Numbered from the stretch's first letter, positions 1 through 6,323 are shown. The stretch: 9,827 nt of DNA from Oscillospiraceae bacterium (GCA_017440445.1 JAFSHE010000192.1:1-9827); one strand, 5' to 3'. Notes: generated by a model not told the origin, from the letters alone. Translations and numbers: made by a program.

Positions 1-14
1 ACTACTACGCTCAT
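1..14 (-). CDS. 5' end of an unidentified gene running off the left edge
   Basis: Only the first codons (M-S-V-V) are visible, so no function can be given. The ATG at 14-12 is the preferred start because the Shine-Dalgarno AAAGGAG (complement of 22-28) lies 7 bases upstream of it. An in-frame ATG at 20-18 sits only 1 base from the GGAG and is a poor start. The gene is real in context: it follows a near-consensus promoter and a palindromic operator, both pointing at it. Control by an operator this close to the start often goes with a small regulator or a regulated transport or stress gene, but that is inference only. Confidence 0.6.
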
Positions 15-34
15 CTGCATGCTCCTTTCTTTAA

Positions 35-50
35 GTTAGTTATAACTAAC
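35..50 (-). promoter_or_regulatory. Perfect 16-bp palindromic operator
   Basis: GTTAGTTATAACTAAC is a perfect inverted repeat with no central gap. It starts about 2 bases after the predicted transcription start (near 52) and ends 7 bases before the Shine-Dalgarno. A bound dimer here would block the promoter or RNA polymerase escape. An AT-rich, ungapped palindrome of this size fits MarR-type or similar winged-helix dimers, but the family cannot be named from the site alone. The 8-bp arms could also fold in RNA, but with no loop bases, so a DNA-level role is more likely. Confidence 0.7.
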
Positions 51-58
51 CCATAAGT

Positions 59-87
59 ATAATATCATATTCTGCTATATTTGTCAA
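59..87 (-). promoter_or_regulatory. Sigma-A promoter for the left-edge gene
   Basis: On the minus strand a perfect -35 TTGACA (87-82) is followed by a 17-bp spacer and -10 TATTAT (64-59), giving a predicted start near position 52. It drives the gene that begins at 14. The sequence is close to ideal, so the unrepressed promoter should be strong, which fits the operator found immediately downstream. Confidence 0.85.
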
Positions 88-110
88 GAGGATTTTTGAA
101 TATTCCATAG

Positions 111-141
111 AAAATCCCGTCCATGCGTGCATGAACGGGAT
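111..141 (-). terminator. Rho-independent terminator of the MetRS-like gene
   Basis: Minus-strand RNA from 141 to 114 folds into a 12-bp stem (one G-T pair) with a CACG loop, followed directly by TTTTCTAT. It begins 13 bases after the stop codon at 155-157, so it ends the synthetase transcript before the promoter of the left-edge gene. Confidence 0.88.
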
Positions 142-154
142 GTGTTATATGCAA

Positions 155-2170
155 TTATTCTTCCTCAGCAGTAGCGAACTGGCTCTCGTGTCTTGTGAAG
201 AAATCTGTTCTGGGAGGCAGGAACTTCAGCTTGTGCTGCTCGCCTGTGAAATAGGTCAGCGGCTCGAAGATGGTATCCCAACTCCAGATACGGTCATCCA
301 CCTGCAGGTACTCCTGAAGCTTTTCGGTGCCGAATGGAGCCATCGGGTGCAGAAGAACTCCTGTGATACGGATGATGTAGAAAAGGTTTGCAAGAGCCTG
401 TGCAGCTTCCTCTACGGGCTGATCCTCCTTCAGTGCCTTTGCCATGTACTTGCTGCCGTTTCTGATATAGCTGTCAAGTACATAAGTACACTGGTGGAAC
501 GCAAACTTGGACATGTGACGCTCGTATTCAAGCACTGCCTTCTTAGCTTCCTCAACGAACTTCTCCTCGGGAGCGAAGTCGGGCATTACTCCGTCAAACA
601 GCTTCTGTGTGGTATAGAACGCTGTGCGTATCATACGGTTGTATACGTTAGAGAGCAGCAGACCGTCCTTTACAACGGGGTCTGCATCCTCGGGCTTTGC
701 AGAGGGGTTGTAGGGCTTGGGCATGAAGCTTACAGAACGCTGGCCAAGACCAAGACCAAGCCAGTGCATACGAAGCTGCTCGGGAGTGTAGAAGTTAAGC
801 AGGTCATCAGCCATAGGAGGCTTGATATCGCCTGAGCTGGAAGCCTTCTTATCGAGGAACAGGATGTGGTGATTAGCCACGATAACAGGCATCTGAAGCT
901 CGCCTTCTGCGGGGTCGGCGGTCTTTTCGGCAGCCGCCTGCTGAGCCATCCACATAGCAGGCTCCGCAACACCGTAGAAGTAGATGTTATCCTGTCCTAT
1001 AAACTGATATACATTAGCATCCTTGCTGCACCAGTACTGCTTCCACTCGTCAGCGGACTTGCCGCACTGCTCCAGATAGGTCTTTGTGAAGCTGATAGGC
1101 GCCCACAGCGACTCGGGCCATACCCATACGGTCAGGTCCTTGCTCTCCTCGTCAAACTCGGGAGCAGGAACGCCCCACTCGATATTTCCTGTCAGACGGA
1201 AAGGAACAAGCGTCTTACCTGTACGGTAACGGATACCGTTATCAGTGAGTATCTTACAAGCCTCGTCACAGGCAGAGAGTGTAGTGAACTCAATGGTGAA
1301 GGAGGGCTTCTTCGGCTCCTCAAGGTAGTTATGCTCGGGCATTGTGGGTCTGAGGGCAAGATACTTCTCCTCGAACTCACGCTTTACATATATCACGGGT
1401 GCCTTAAGGAACTCATCGATGGTCTTCCACACAACAGGACGGATATCCTTGCGCTTCTGCATCTCGCCTACCCATTCCTTAAGCAGCTTTTCATAATCAC
1501 GCAGCTTGAAGTACCAGTTTGTAACGGGCTTCATAGTGGGAGTTTCGCCTGTAAGGGTAGATTTGGGGTCAATAAGGTTCTCAGGCATGTACTGGTGACC
1601 CAGTGCGCACTCGTCCGCATAGCCCTTCTCGTGGCAGCCCTCTACGGGACATTTTCCCTCTACCTGTCTGCCGTTGAGGAACACACCTGCCTTTTCATCA
1701 AAGAACTGCATGGTGGTTATCTTATTGAGCTGACCCTTCTCGTGGAGGGAGTTGAGGAACTCCATGGTATACTCCGCATGGACCTCCTTTGCCCTGTCAA
1801 GACCTGACGCTGCAAACAGGTTGGGAGATACTCCGTAGGATGCGAGAGTACGCTTCTGCTTCTCGTGATTGCTTCTTACAAAATCCTCCAGAGAGCCTTC
1901 AAACTCGCCGTTTGCTACCTTTTTTCTCCAGCCCTCTGCGATGGGAGAGCCGTAGCAGTCTGTACCGCTTACGAACACAACGTTCTCCTTACCGATGCGG
2001 TCACGCAGAAATCTCGCATAGGTATCGGCAAACACGAGCATACCGCCCACGTGTCCGAAGTGAAGCTCCTTATTACCGTAGGGCATACCGCCTGTAACGA
2101 CAGCACGCTTCGGGAATACGGGACGGGGGATCTCAAAAGGCTTCTGAGCCTTATTGTTTTTATCTGACAT
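155..2170 (-). CDS. metG: Methionyl-tRNA synthetase-like class I tRNA ligase (divergent)
   Basis: The 671-residue protein should charge tRNA, most likely tRNA-Met, in the cytoplasm. The HIGH motif is H37-F-G-H40, within the MetRS-like context PYGNKELHFGH. A zinc knuckle follows (C174, C179, C188, with H192 as likely fourth ligand). F390-I-G-Q-D394 matches the MetRS FIGKD motif. The KMSKS loop is K442-A-S-S-S446, lacking the second lysine. The helical anticodon domain keeps N508-x3-R512, matching E. coli N391/R395, while Y575 stands where E. coli has W461. Several methionine-pocket positions differ, and about 65 residues (263-325) are inserted before the WGVPAPEF segment. There is no C-terminal EMAP-type dimerisation domain. 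The start at 2170 has AGAAAGGA upstream (2188-2181). The in-frame ATG at 2200 lies only about 5 bases from the predicted transcription start and has no ribosome binding site. The family is secure; methionine specificity is likely but not certain. Confidence 0.85.
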   Translation of the reverse strand: MSDKNNKAQKPFEIPRPVFPKRAVVTGGMPYGNKELHFGHVGGMLVFADTYARFLRDRIGKENVVFVSGTDCYGSPIAEGWRKKVANGEFEGSLEDFVRSNHEKQKRTLASYGVSPNLFAASGLDRAKEVHAEYTMEFLNSLHEKGQLNKITTMQFFDEKAGVFLNGRQVEGKCPVEGCHEKGYADECALGHQYMPENLIDPKSTLTGETPTMKPVTNWYFKLRDYEKLLKEWVGEMQKRKDIRPVVWKTIDEFLKAPVIYVKREFEEKYLALRPTMPEHNYLEEPKKPSFTIEFTTLSACDEACKILTDNGIRYRTGKTLVPFRLTGNIEWGVPAPEFDEESKDLTVWVWPESLWAPISFTKTYLEQCGKSADEWKQYWCSKDANVYQFIGQDNIYFYGVAEPAMWMAQQAAAEKTADPAEGELQMPVIVANHHILFLDKKASSSGDIKPPMADDLLNFYTPEQLRMHWLGLGLGQRSVSFMPKPYNPSAKPEDADPVVKDGLLLSNVYNRMIRTAFYTTQKLFDGVMPDFAPEEKFVEEAKKAVLEYERHMSKFAFHQCTYVLDSYIRNGSKYMAKALKEDQPVEEAAQALANLFYIIRITGVLLHPMAPFGTEKLQEYLQVDDRIWSWDTIFEPLTYFTGEQHKLKFLPPRTDFFTRHESQFATAEEE

Positions 2171-2211
2171 AGAAAATCGTTCCTTTCTATTGTATAACAT
2201 TTTTACATCTT

Positions 2212-2240
2212 AGTATATCACAATTCCGCTTTTATTTCAA
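2212..2240 (-). promoter_or_regulatory. Sigma-A promoter of the MetRS-like gene
   Basis: Minus strand: -35 TTGAAA (2240-2235), 17-bp spacer, -10 TATACT (2217-2212), predicted start near 2205. The leader is about 35 bases, too short for a T-box, so there is no sign of tRNA-dependent riboswitch control. The promoter lies in the 95-base gap after the hydrolase gene, so the synthetase can be transcribed on its own. Confidence 0.8.
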
Positions 2241-2265
2241 GTATTTTTCGCATCATAAAGCGAAT

Positions 2266-3135
2266 TTATTGCAGAAGCTCCCTGCGGATAAGCTCTATCA
2301 TGATGGAGGTATTCAGTGCGATAGCGTCCTCGGGATATATCTCCGCAATATATCCTCGTCTGTACCGCTCCTTGAAATCGCTGATTATCGCCTCCTCAGA
2401 AAGCCCTTTCTCCAGGCGCTCTAGAATAAACTGAGCCGCTTCCTCCGACGCACGCTTTGCGTTCTTCAGGAAGAACTCCGTCTGCTTTTCATCCAGAATT
2501 CCCAGATGCGGAGAGAGAAGTCTGTCTATCTTAAGCGCAGTAACACGGTCGATGGCTTTAAGCGACATCTCATATCCCACAAGATAGGATGGCACGATAA
2601 GCTCGCCGCCGTCATATACTCCTATCGTTTCGGAGGAAAGAAACAATCCACGTTCCTCGCAGTAAAAGCCCACCGAACACTTGGTATGCCCGGGAAGCTC
2701 CAGCACCTTAAAGCTCATATCTCCCGCGCGGATGACATCTCCGTCCTTGCATGGAATATCCACACGAAGCTCGCCGCCGAGGAACTCGTATTCAGGCGCT
2801 CCGCACTTGTCTGCGAACTTTCTGTCAAGCTCCCGCATTACACGCTGTGCGCCCTCACGCCTGAAGATATCTGCGGCGTACTCCCCTGCGACCACCTTTG
2901 CCTCAGGATAGCAGCGCAGGATATATGCACTTCCCAGTGCGTGGTCGTAATGGGAGTGCGTAAGAAAGATGTAATCAAGTCCACGCCCGCCTAGCTGCTT
3001 TTTAATATTCTCGGCCACCTGAAAGCCTGTAAATCCGAAGCCTGTATCATACAGTATAGCCGTTTTTCCGTCGTCGATAAGAAATGCGCTGTCGCCCTGC
3101 TGAACACGCACATCAGTTACTTTAATGTCGTTCAT
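2266..3135 (-). CDS. Metallo-beta-lactamase-fold hydrolase
   Basis: The 289-residue cytoplasmic protein (no signal peptide) has the metallo-beta-lactamase metal-binding motifs in order: H60-S-H62-Y-D64-H65, then H150 in LPGH, then H210 in LLSPH. These predict a two-metal hydrolase. The bridging acidic residue, usually Asp in a GD motif, appears to be E169 in LSSETIG, a variant ligand or a different subfamily. The C-terminal roughly 80 residues (from about 215) are mostly helical and charged, beyond the minimal fold. The substrate is unknown: relatives include thioesterases, glyoxalase II-like enzymes and quorum lactonases, and nothing here separates them. The start at 3135 has AGGAG 5 bases upstream. 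The gene has its own promoter and sits between GH5 and the synthetase, with no evident functional link to either. Confidence 0.85.
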   Translation of the reverse strand: MNDIKVTDVRVQQGDSAFLIDDGKTAILYDTGFGFTGFQVAENIKKQLGGRGLDYIFLTHSHYDHALGSAYILRCYPEAKVVAGEYAADIFRREGAQRVMRELDRKFADKCGAPEYEFLGGELRVDIPCKDGDVIRAGDMSFKVLELPGHTKCSVGFYCEERGLFLSSETIGVYDGGELIVPSYLVGYEMSLKAIDRVTALKIDRLLSPHLGILDEKQTEFFLKNAKRASEEAAQFILERLEKGLSEEAIISDFKERYRRGYIAEIYPEDAIALNTSIMIELIRRELLQ

Positions 3136-3167
3136 GTTATCTCCTGCCTTTATTTTCTACAAAACAC

Positions 3168-3196
3168 ATTATATAATCTTTTTAAGAAAAAATCAA
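3168..3196 (-). promoter_or_regulatory. Sigma-A promoter of the metallo-hydrolase gene
   Basis: Minus strand: -35 TTGATT (3196-3191), 17-bp T/A-rich spacer, perfect -10 TATAAT (3173-3168), predicted start near 3161. It begins only a few bases after the U-tract of the GH5 terminator, so the hydrolase gene is a separate transcription unit. Confidence 0.8.
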
Positions 3197-3200
3197 GTAG

Positions 3201-3231
3201 AAAAAACGCTGCACAGTATACTGCGCAGCGT
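3201..3231 (-). terminator. Rho-independent terminator of the GH5 gene
   Basis: Minus-strand RNA 3231-3206 folds into an 11-bp stem (one G-T pair) with a TATA loop, followed by TTTTTT (3206-3201). It begins 10 bases after the GH5 stop codon at 3241-3243. This is the strongest terminator in the window. Confidence 0.93.
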
Positions 3232-3240
3232 TCGTATCAT

Positions 3241-5061
3241 TTAGGGTGCCTCGTAAGGGAATGTGATGGAGATAGTGGATATCTTATCCTTGTTGCCAAG
3301 CTGGATTATCTGAGCAGAGCAGTCAGTTGTATCTCCGTCGGGAGTTCTCGCATCATCGGGAGCCTTAGGTACCCAGCCGTTGTACAGGTTTACTCTTGTA
3401 CACTTGCCGTCATCGGAAGCGGTGTACTCCTTGCCCTGAAGCTCATAGGGAGCATTGTTGATAAGTACCTTATCGATTGTAACGGTGTAGCCTGGGAACA
3501 TCGTTTCGCCGTTGTAGATACCAAGTGCTGAGAAAGCTATTCCCTTCGCAGGACCTACCTCGCTGAGGTCAAGGCTTATCGTGTATGTACCCTCACCTGT
3601 GATAAGCGCGTTCTCAGCCTTTACGCCCATAGTCATGTTTGTGGGGTCGTACTTGTCGCCTACGCTGTATGCAACGCTGTAATCAGCACTCTGGAACATT
3701 ATCCATGCTACTGCTGTGTCATCGGTTGCGGGGAGGGATACATCCTCCATTATCTTCTCGTTTGCCTCCTCAAGGGCTGCTTCAAGGCTCTCCTTTGCGT
3801 TTTCCTTTACCTGCTCCTCGGTAAGGGACTTTTCAGCCTCATAATCACGGGATGCGAAAAGCTCCGCAACGGCTTCGTCAGAAGTAGTGAGAGTACGGCG
3901 CTTGAAGAAGTTGCTGCAATCCCACAGAACGGGAACGAAATTATAGAGGTCACAATTGTCAAGAAGATTCCTGTAGAACTTGTCAGTGTCGGGCTTTATG
4001 CCGCCGTTGCTCATCATGACAGCGTACTCGCCGATAACGATTCCGTAGCCATCCTTGGTGAACTTGCTCATTCTCTCGAAAAGGCCGTTCTGCTCCTCGA
4101 AATCATCGGGAGATCCCCACTGGTTCACGCCGTCTGTACCGCAGTAATCCCAGGGAGTGTAGTAGTGAACGGAGAGCAGCAGCTTGTCCTCAGCTGTATC
4201 CTCGGGCATCTTGAAACGGTCGTCACAGGTCATTGTGATATCAGTATTATAGCCTGCGATAAGCAGGAAACGGTCTGTGTTGTTTCCGCCTGTGGAACGC
4301 ACGACCTTCACGAACTCGCTGTTTATCTCATAAGCCTTTTCATAGCACTCGTCCTGAGTGAGTATTCCCTTGGAGCCTGTTATCTCCTTGTCGTTAAGAC
4401 GGTCGCCCAGCTCCTCATTGGCAGCCTCGAATATCAGCTTGTAGGAGTAGTCTCTGAAATGCTCGGAGATCTGTGTCCACATGGACTTGTACATCTCCAT
4501 AGCCTTTTCACGGACCTCCATGTCCTCGGAGCCGAACATGCCCCACCAGCCGCCGTCCCAGTGGTCGTTGATGATGACATACATATCCGCATCCATAGCG
4601 TAGTCAACGACCTCCTGAACTCTGTTCATAAGGCGGGAGTCAATTGTATAATCGCCGCTCTCGAAGTTCATGCCGTTTGTCCATGCTATCGGGATTCTTA
4701 TGGTATCAAAGCCTGCGTCCTTCATTCCCTTTATCATCTCGGGAGTGGTGGTGGGCTGACCCCAGCCTGTTTCCATAAACGCAGGGTCGTAGCCGTTAAG
4801 ATATCCCTGATGATTGTAAGCCTCAAGTGTATTGCCGAGGTTAATTCCGTTACCCATCAGACGGGATACCTCAAGTGCGGTCATGCTGTTGCCCTCAGGC
4901 TCTGACGCCTCGGGGGTGCTGTCAGCAGGCTCTGTGGTCGACACGGGTGCGGATGTACCCGCATCAGACACAGACGAAGTATCTCCGCCGCAGCCACTGA
5001 GCAGCAGCGACATAGCTATTACTATTGCGGACGACAGTGCCGCAAATCTTCTTATCCTCAT
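3241..5061 (-). CDS. Secreted lipoprotein GH5 endoglucanase-type glycoside hydrolase
   Basis: This 606-residue enzyme should hydrolyse beta-1,4-linked plant polysaccharide (cellulose, xyloglucan or mannan) at the cell surface. A lipoprotein signal peptide ends in LLLSG-C24, followed by a Ser/Thr/Pro/Glu-rich linker to about residue 60. The GH5 barrel spans about 60-390. It shows NLGNTLEA, R122 in TIRIP, H167 in NDHW, acid/base E216 after N215 (EAANE), H299 in SVHYY and nucleophile E345 in VIGEY. NLGNTLEA and the GWGQPTTTPEMI segment suggest subfamily 4, tentatively. A charged helical linker (about 405-440) leads to a beta-rich C-terminal module (about 445-606) of unknown family, possibly carbohydrate binding, with two cysteines (C554, C581). 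There is no dockerin, so it is not a cellulosome part. The start at 5061 has AGGAGGA just upstream; the in-frame ATG at 5088 has none. Lipid anchoring and the GH5 class are confident; the substrate is not. Confidence 0.93.
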   Translation of the reverse strand: MRIRRFAALSSAIVIAMSLLLSGCGGDTSSVSDAGTSAPVSTTEPADSTPEASEPEGNSMTALEVSRLMGNGINLGNTLEAYNHQGYLNGYDPAFMETGWGQPTTTPEMIKGMKDAGFDTIRIPIAWTNGMNFESGDYTIDSRLMNRVQEVVDYAMDADMYVIINDHWDGGWWGMFGSEDMEVREKAMEMYKSMWTQISEHFRDYSYKLIFEAANEELGDRLNDKEITGSKGILTQDECYEKAYEINSEFVKVVRSTGGNNTDRFLLIAGYNTDITMTCDDRFKMPEDTAEDKLLLSVHYYTPWDYCGTDGVNQWGSPDDFEEQNGLFERMSKFTKDGYGIVIGEYAVMMSNGGIKPDTDKFYRNLLDNCDLYNFVPVLWDCSNFFKRRTLTTSDEAVAELFASRDYEAEKSLTEEQVKENAKESLEAALEEANEKIMEDVSLPATDDTAVAWIMFQSADYSVAYSVGDKYDPTNMTMGVKAENALITGEGTYTISLDLSEVGPAKGIAFSALGIYNGETMFPGYTVTIDKVLINNAPYELQGKEYTASDDGKCTRVNLYNGWVPKAPDDARTPDGDTTDCSAQIIQLGNKDKISTISITFPYEAP

Positions 5062-5093
5062 ATTGTCCTCCTGTTTTACATCACGCATTTCTG

Positions 5094-5108
5094 CGAAAAC
5101 GTTTTCAT
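5094..5108 (-). promoter_or_regulatory. cre/LacI-type operator in the GH5 leader
   Basis: Minus-strand ATGAAAACGTTTTCG contains the perfect 12-bp palindrome GAAAACGTTTTC (5106-5095) with a central CG, the hallmark of LacI-family sites. It matches the CcpA cre pattern WTGNAANCGNWNNCW at all positions but the last. It lies about 5-16 bases after the predicted transcription start, where a bound repressor would block elongation or escape. It could serve CcpA-type catabolite repression or a local LacI-family sugar sensor; no regulator gene is in view. Confidence 0.75.
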
Positions 5109-5117
5109 AACGGTCTT

Positions 5118-5146
5118 ATTATAGCATATTATTTCCAATAAAGCAA
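5118..5146 (-). promoter_or_regulatory. Extended -10 sigma-A promoter of the GH5 gene
   Basis: Minus strand: -35 TTGCTT (5146-5141), 17-bp spacer ending in TGC, perfect -10 TATAAT (5123-5118). The TG one base before the -10 makes it an extended -10 promoter, which compensates for the weak -35. The predicted start is near 5111, leaving a leader of about 50 bases that contains the operator. Confidence 0.82.
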
Positions 5147-5159
5147 GAGCAAAAATATC

Positions 5160-5194
5160 TTTTTTTGCCATTTTCACAAAGATTTTTTTGCCAT
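5160..5194. repeat. Two 12-bp A-tract direct repeats between divergent promoters
   Basis: TTTTTTTGCCAT occurs at 5160-5171 and again at 5183-5194, a period of 23 bp (about two helical turns). On the minus strand these are ATGGCAAAAAAA copies 14 and 37 bases upstream of the GH5 -35. The second copy also ends 8 bases before the rlmN -35. They could act as UP elements, bend DNA or bind a regulator shared by both promoters. The repeat is seen directly; the role is inference. Confidence 0.6.
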
Positions 5195-5202
5195 ATCTCC
5201 CC

Positions 5203-5231
5203 TTGACGAAATCCTGTATATACGCTACAAT
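5203..5231 (+). promoter_or_regulatory. Sigma-A promoter of the rlmN-like gene
   Basis: TTGACG (5203-5208), 17-bp spacer, TACAAT (5226-5231), predicted start near 5238. The leader would be only about 10 bases, barely including the AAGGTGA ribosome binding site (5236-5242). The in-frame ATG at 5188 lies upstream of the promoter and cannot be used from this transcript. Confidence 0.78.
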
Positions 5232-5247
5232 AGATAAGGTGATAAAA

Positions 5248-6258
5248 ATGAATATCTATGGAATTACCCCGAGGGAGCTGAAAAAATACTTCTCCGACAG
5301 GGGCGAAAACCCTGCTAAGGCGGGGATAGTTTTTGACGGAATATACCGCCGTGGAAAGAGCTTTTCAGAGCTTGGCTTCTCGGAGAGAGTTACATCCATG
5401 CTGGAAAATGACTTCTCCGTTTCCCTGCCCGAGGTGGTCGAAAAGCAGGACAGCGAGGATGCGGCAAAGCTGCTGCTTCGTCTTTCCGATGGCAGCTATG
5501 CCGAAACAGTGCTTATGCGGCAGAGCTTCGGCAGCTGTATATGCGTTTCAACGCAGGTGGGCTGCTCAATGGGCTGCGCATTCTGTCAGAGCGGCAGGCT
5601 AAGGCGGCAGAGAAACCTCTCCCCCGCTGAGATAATCGGTCAGATAATATCAGTACAGAATGAATTCGGGGTAAAAATAAGCGGAGTTTCCGTTATGGGA
5701 ATAGGCGAGCCATTCGACAACTTCGACAACACGATAAGCGCACTTGAAATAATGACCGCTCCCAAGGGGCTTGCTCTTGGAGAAAAGCACATCACCGTTT
5801 CGACCTGCGGTCTTGTGCCTGAGATACACAGATATGCAGAGCTTCCGCATCCCTGCAACCTTGCGATAAGCCTTCATGCGCCGAATAACGAGCTGCGCTC
5901 GCAGCTTATGCCGATAAACCGAAAATATCCGCTGGAGCAGCTTATCCCCGCAGCCGAGTATTTCTCCGAAAAAGCAAACAGGCGCGTCACACTGGAGTAT
6001 GTCATGCTTTCAGAAGTAAACGATACTCCCGACCACGCACGTCAGCTTGCTGAGCTTATCGGACTGAGGAAATTCTACGTAAACATAATCCCCTACAATC
6101 CCACTGAGAATGACAGCTTCAGAAAAAGCTCACGGGAGCGTATCATGGCTTTCTACGATGTACTCAAAAAGCACAGCGTCGGCGTTACCATGCGACGGGA
6201 ATTCGGCTCGCAGCTGAAAGCCGCCTGCGGCCAGCTCAGCGCAGACCACATGAAATAA
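5248..6258 (+). CDS. rlmN: RlmN-family radical SAM 23S rRNA/tRNA adenine C2-methyltransferase
   Basis: The 336-residue enzyme should place a C2-methyl on an adenine of 23S rRNA (A2503 in E. coli numbering) by the two-cysteine radical SAM mechanism. It has C106-x3-C110-x2-C113 for the 4Fe-4S cluster. C99 in CVSTQVGC matches the conserved Cys118 of E. coli RlmN, and methyl-carrier C327 lies in AACGQL near the end. G153-E-P155 and the LAISLHAPN and NIIPYNP segments are also typical. The sequence after the third cluster cysteine is CQSG rather than the usual CATG, suggesting a second, divergent RlmN paralogue rather than the main copy. GEPFDNFDN and LMPINR fit RlmN better than the resistance enzyme Cfr. 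The start at 5248 is fixed by AAGGTGA upstream and by the promoter position. The gene is a single unit, divergent from GH5 and convergent with the rhomboid gene. Confidence 0.88.
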   Translation: MNIYGITPRELKKYFSDRGENPAKAGIVFDGIYRRGKSFSELGFSERVTSMLENDFSVSLPEVVEKQDSEDAAKLLLRLSDGSYAETVLMRQSFGSCICVSTQVGCSMGCAFCQSGRLRRQRNLSPAEIIGQIISVQNEFGVKISGVSVMGIGEPFDNFDNTISALEIMTAPKGLALGEKHITVSTCGLVPEIHRYAELPHPCNLAISLHAPNNELRSQLMPINRKYPLEQLIPAAEYFSEKANRRVTLEYVMLSEVNDTPDHARQLAELIGLRKFYVNIIPYNPTENDSFRKSSRERIMAFYDVLKKHSVGVTMRREFGSQLKAACGQLSADHMK

Positions 6259-6266
6259 AACAAAAG

Positions 6267-6289
6267 GACCTGAGAAAAATTCTCAGGTC
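6267..6289 (+). terminator. Terminator of the rlmN-like gene
   Basis: A perfect 10-bp stem (GACCTGAGAA with TTCTCAGGTC) with an AAA loop starts 8 bases after the stop codon, followed by a broken U-rich tail (TATACTTATCTT). Read on the minus strand, the same hairpin is followed by CCTTTTGTTTT, so it may also stop transcripts from the rhomboid gene. Confidence 0.8.
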
Positions 6290-6323
6290 TATACTTATCT
6301 TAAAAAAGGACATTCAGACTAAC

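Noticed and set aside
131..1807. Long plus-strand open frames (131-835, 866-1807) opposite the synthetase gene
   Set aside because: They lie wholly inside a well-motivated gene, lack ribosome binding sites and encode no recognisable motifs; they are shadow frames.
2171..2200. Upstream in-frame ATG at 2200 as start of the synthetase
   Set aside because: It is only about 5 bases after the predicted transcription start and has no ribosome binding site; the ATG at 2170 has AGAAAGGA.
2247..2264. Small hairpin (TTCGC/GCGAA) after the metallo-hydrolase gene as a terminator
   Set aside because: Only 5 bp of stem with an 8-base loop and no T-run on the minus strand; too weak to call, so read-through into the synthetase gene remains possible.
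2171..2265. T-box or SAM riboswitch ahead of the MetRS-like gene
   Set aside because: The predicted leader is about 35 bases and contains no T-box sequence or terminator/antiterminator pair.
5062..5088. Upstream in-frame ATG at 5088 as start of GH5
   Set aside because: It has no ribosome binding site, and it would put charged residues before the signal peptide; AGGAGGA precedes the ATG at 5061.
5248..6258. Cfr-type antibiotic resistance methyltransferase
   Set aside because: GEPFDNFDN, LMPINR and the overall pattern match RlmN rather than Cfr, and no resistance or mobile context is present.
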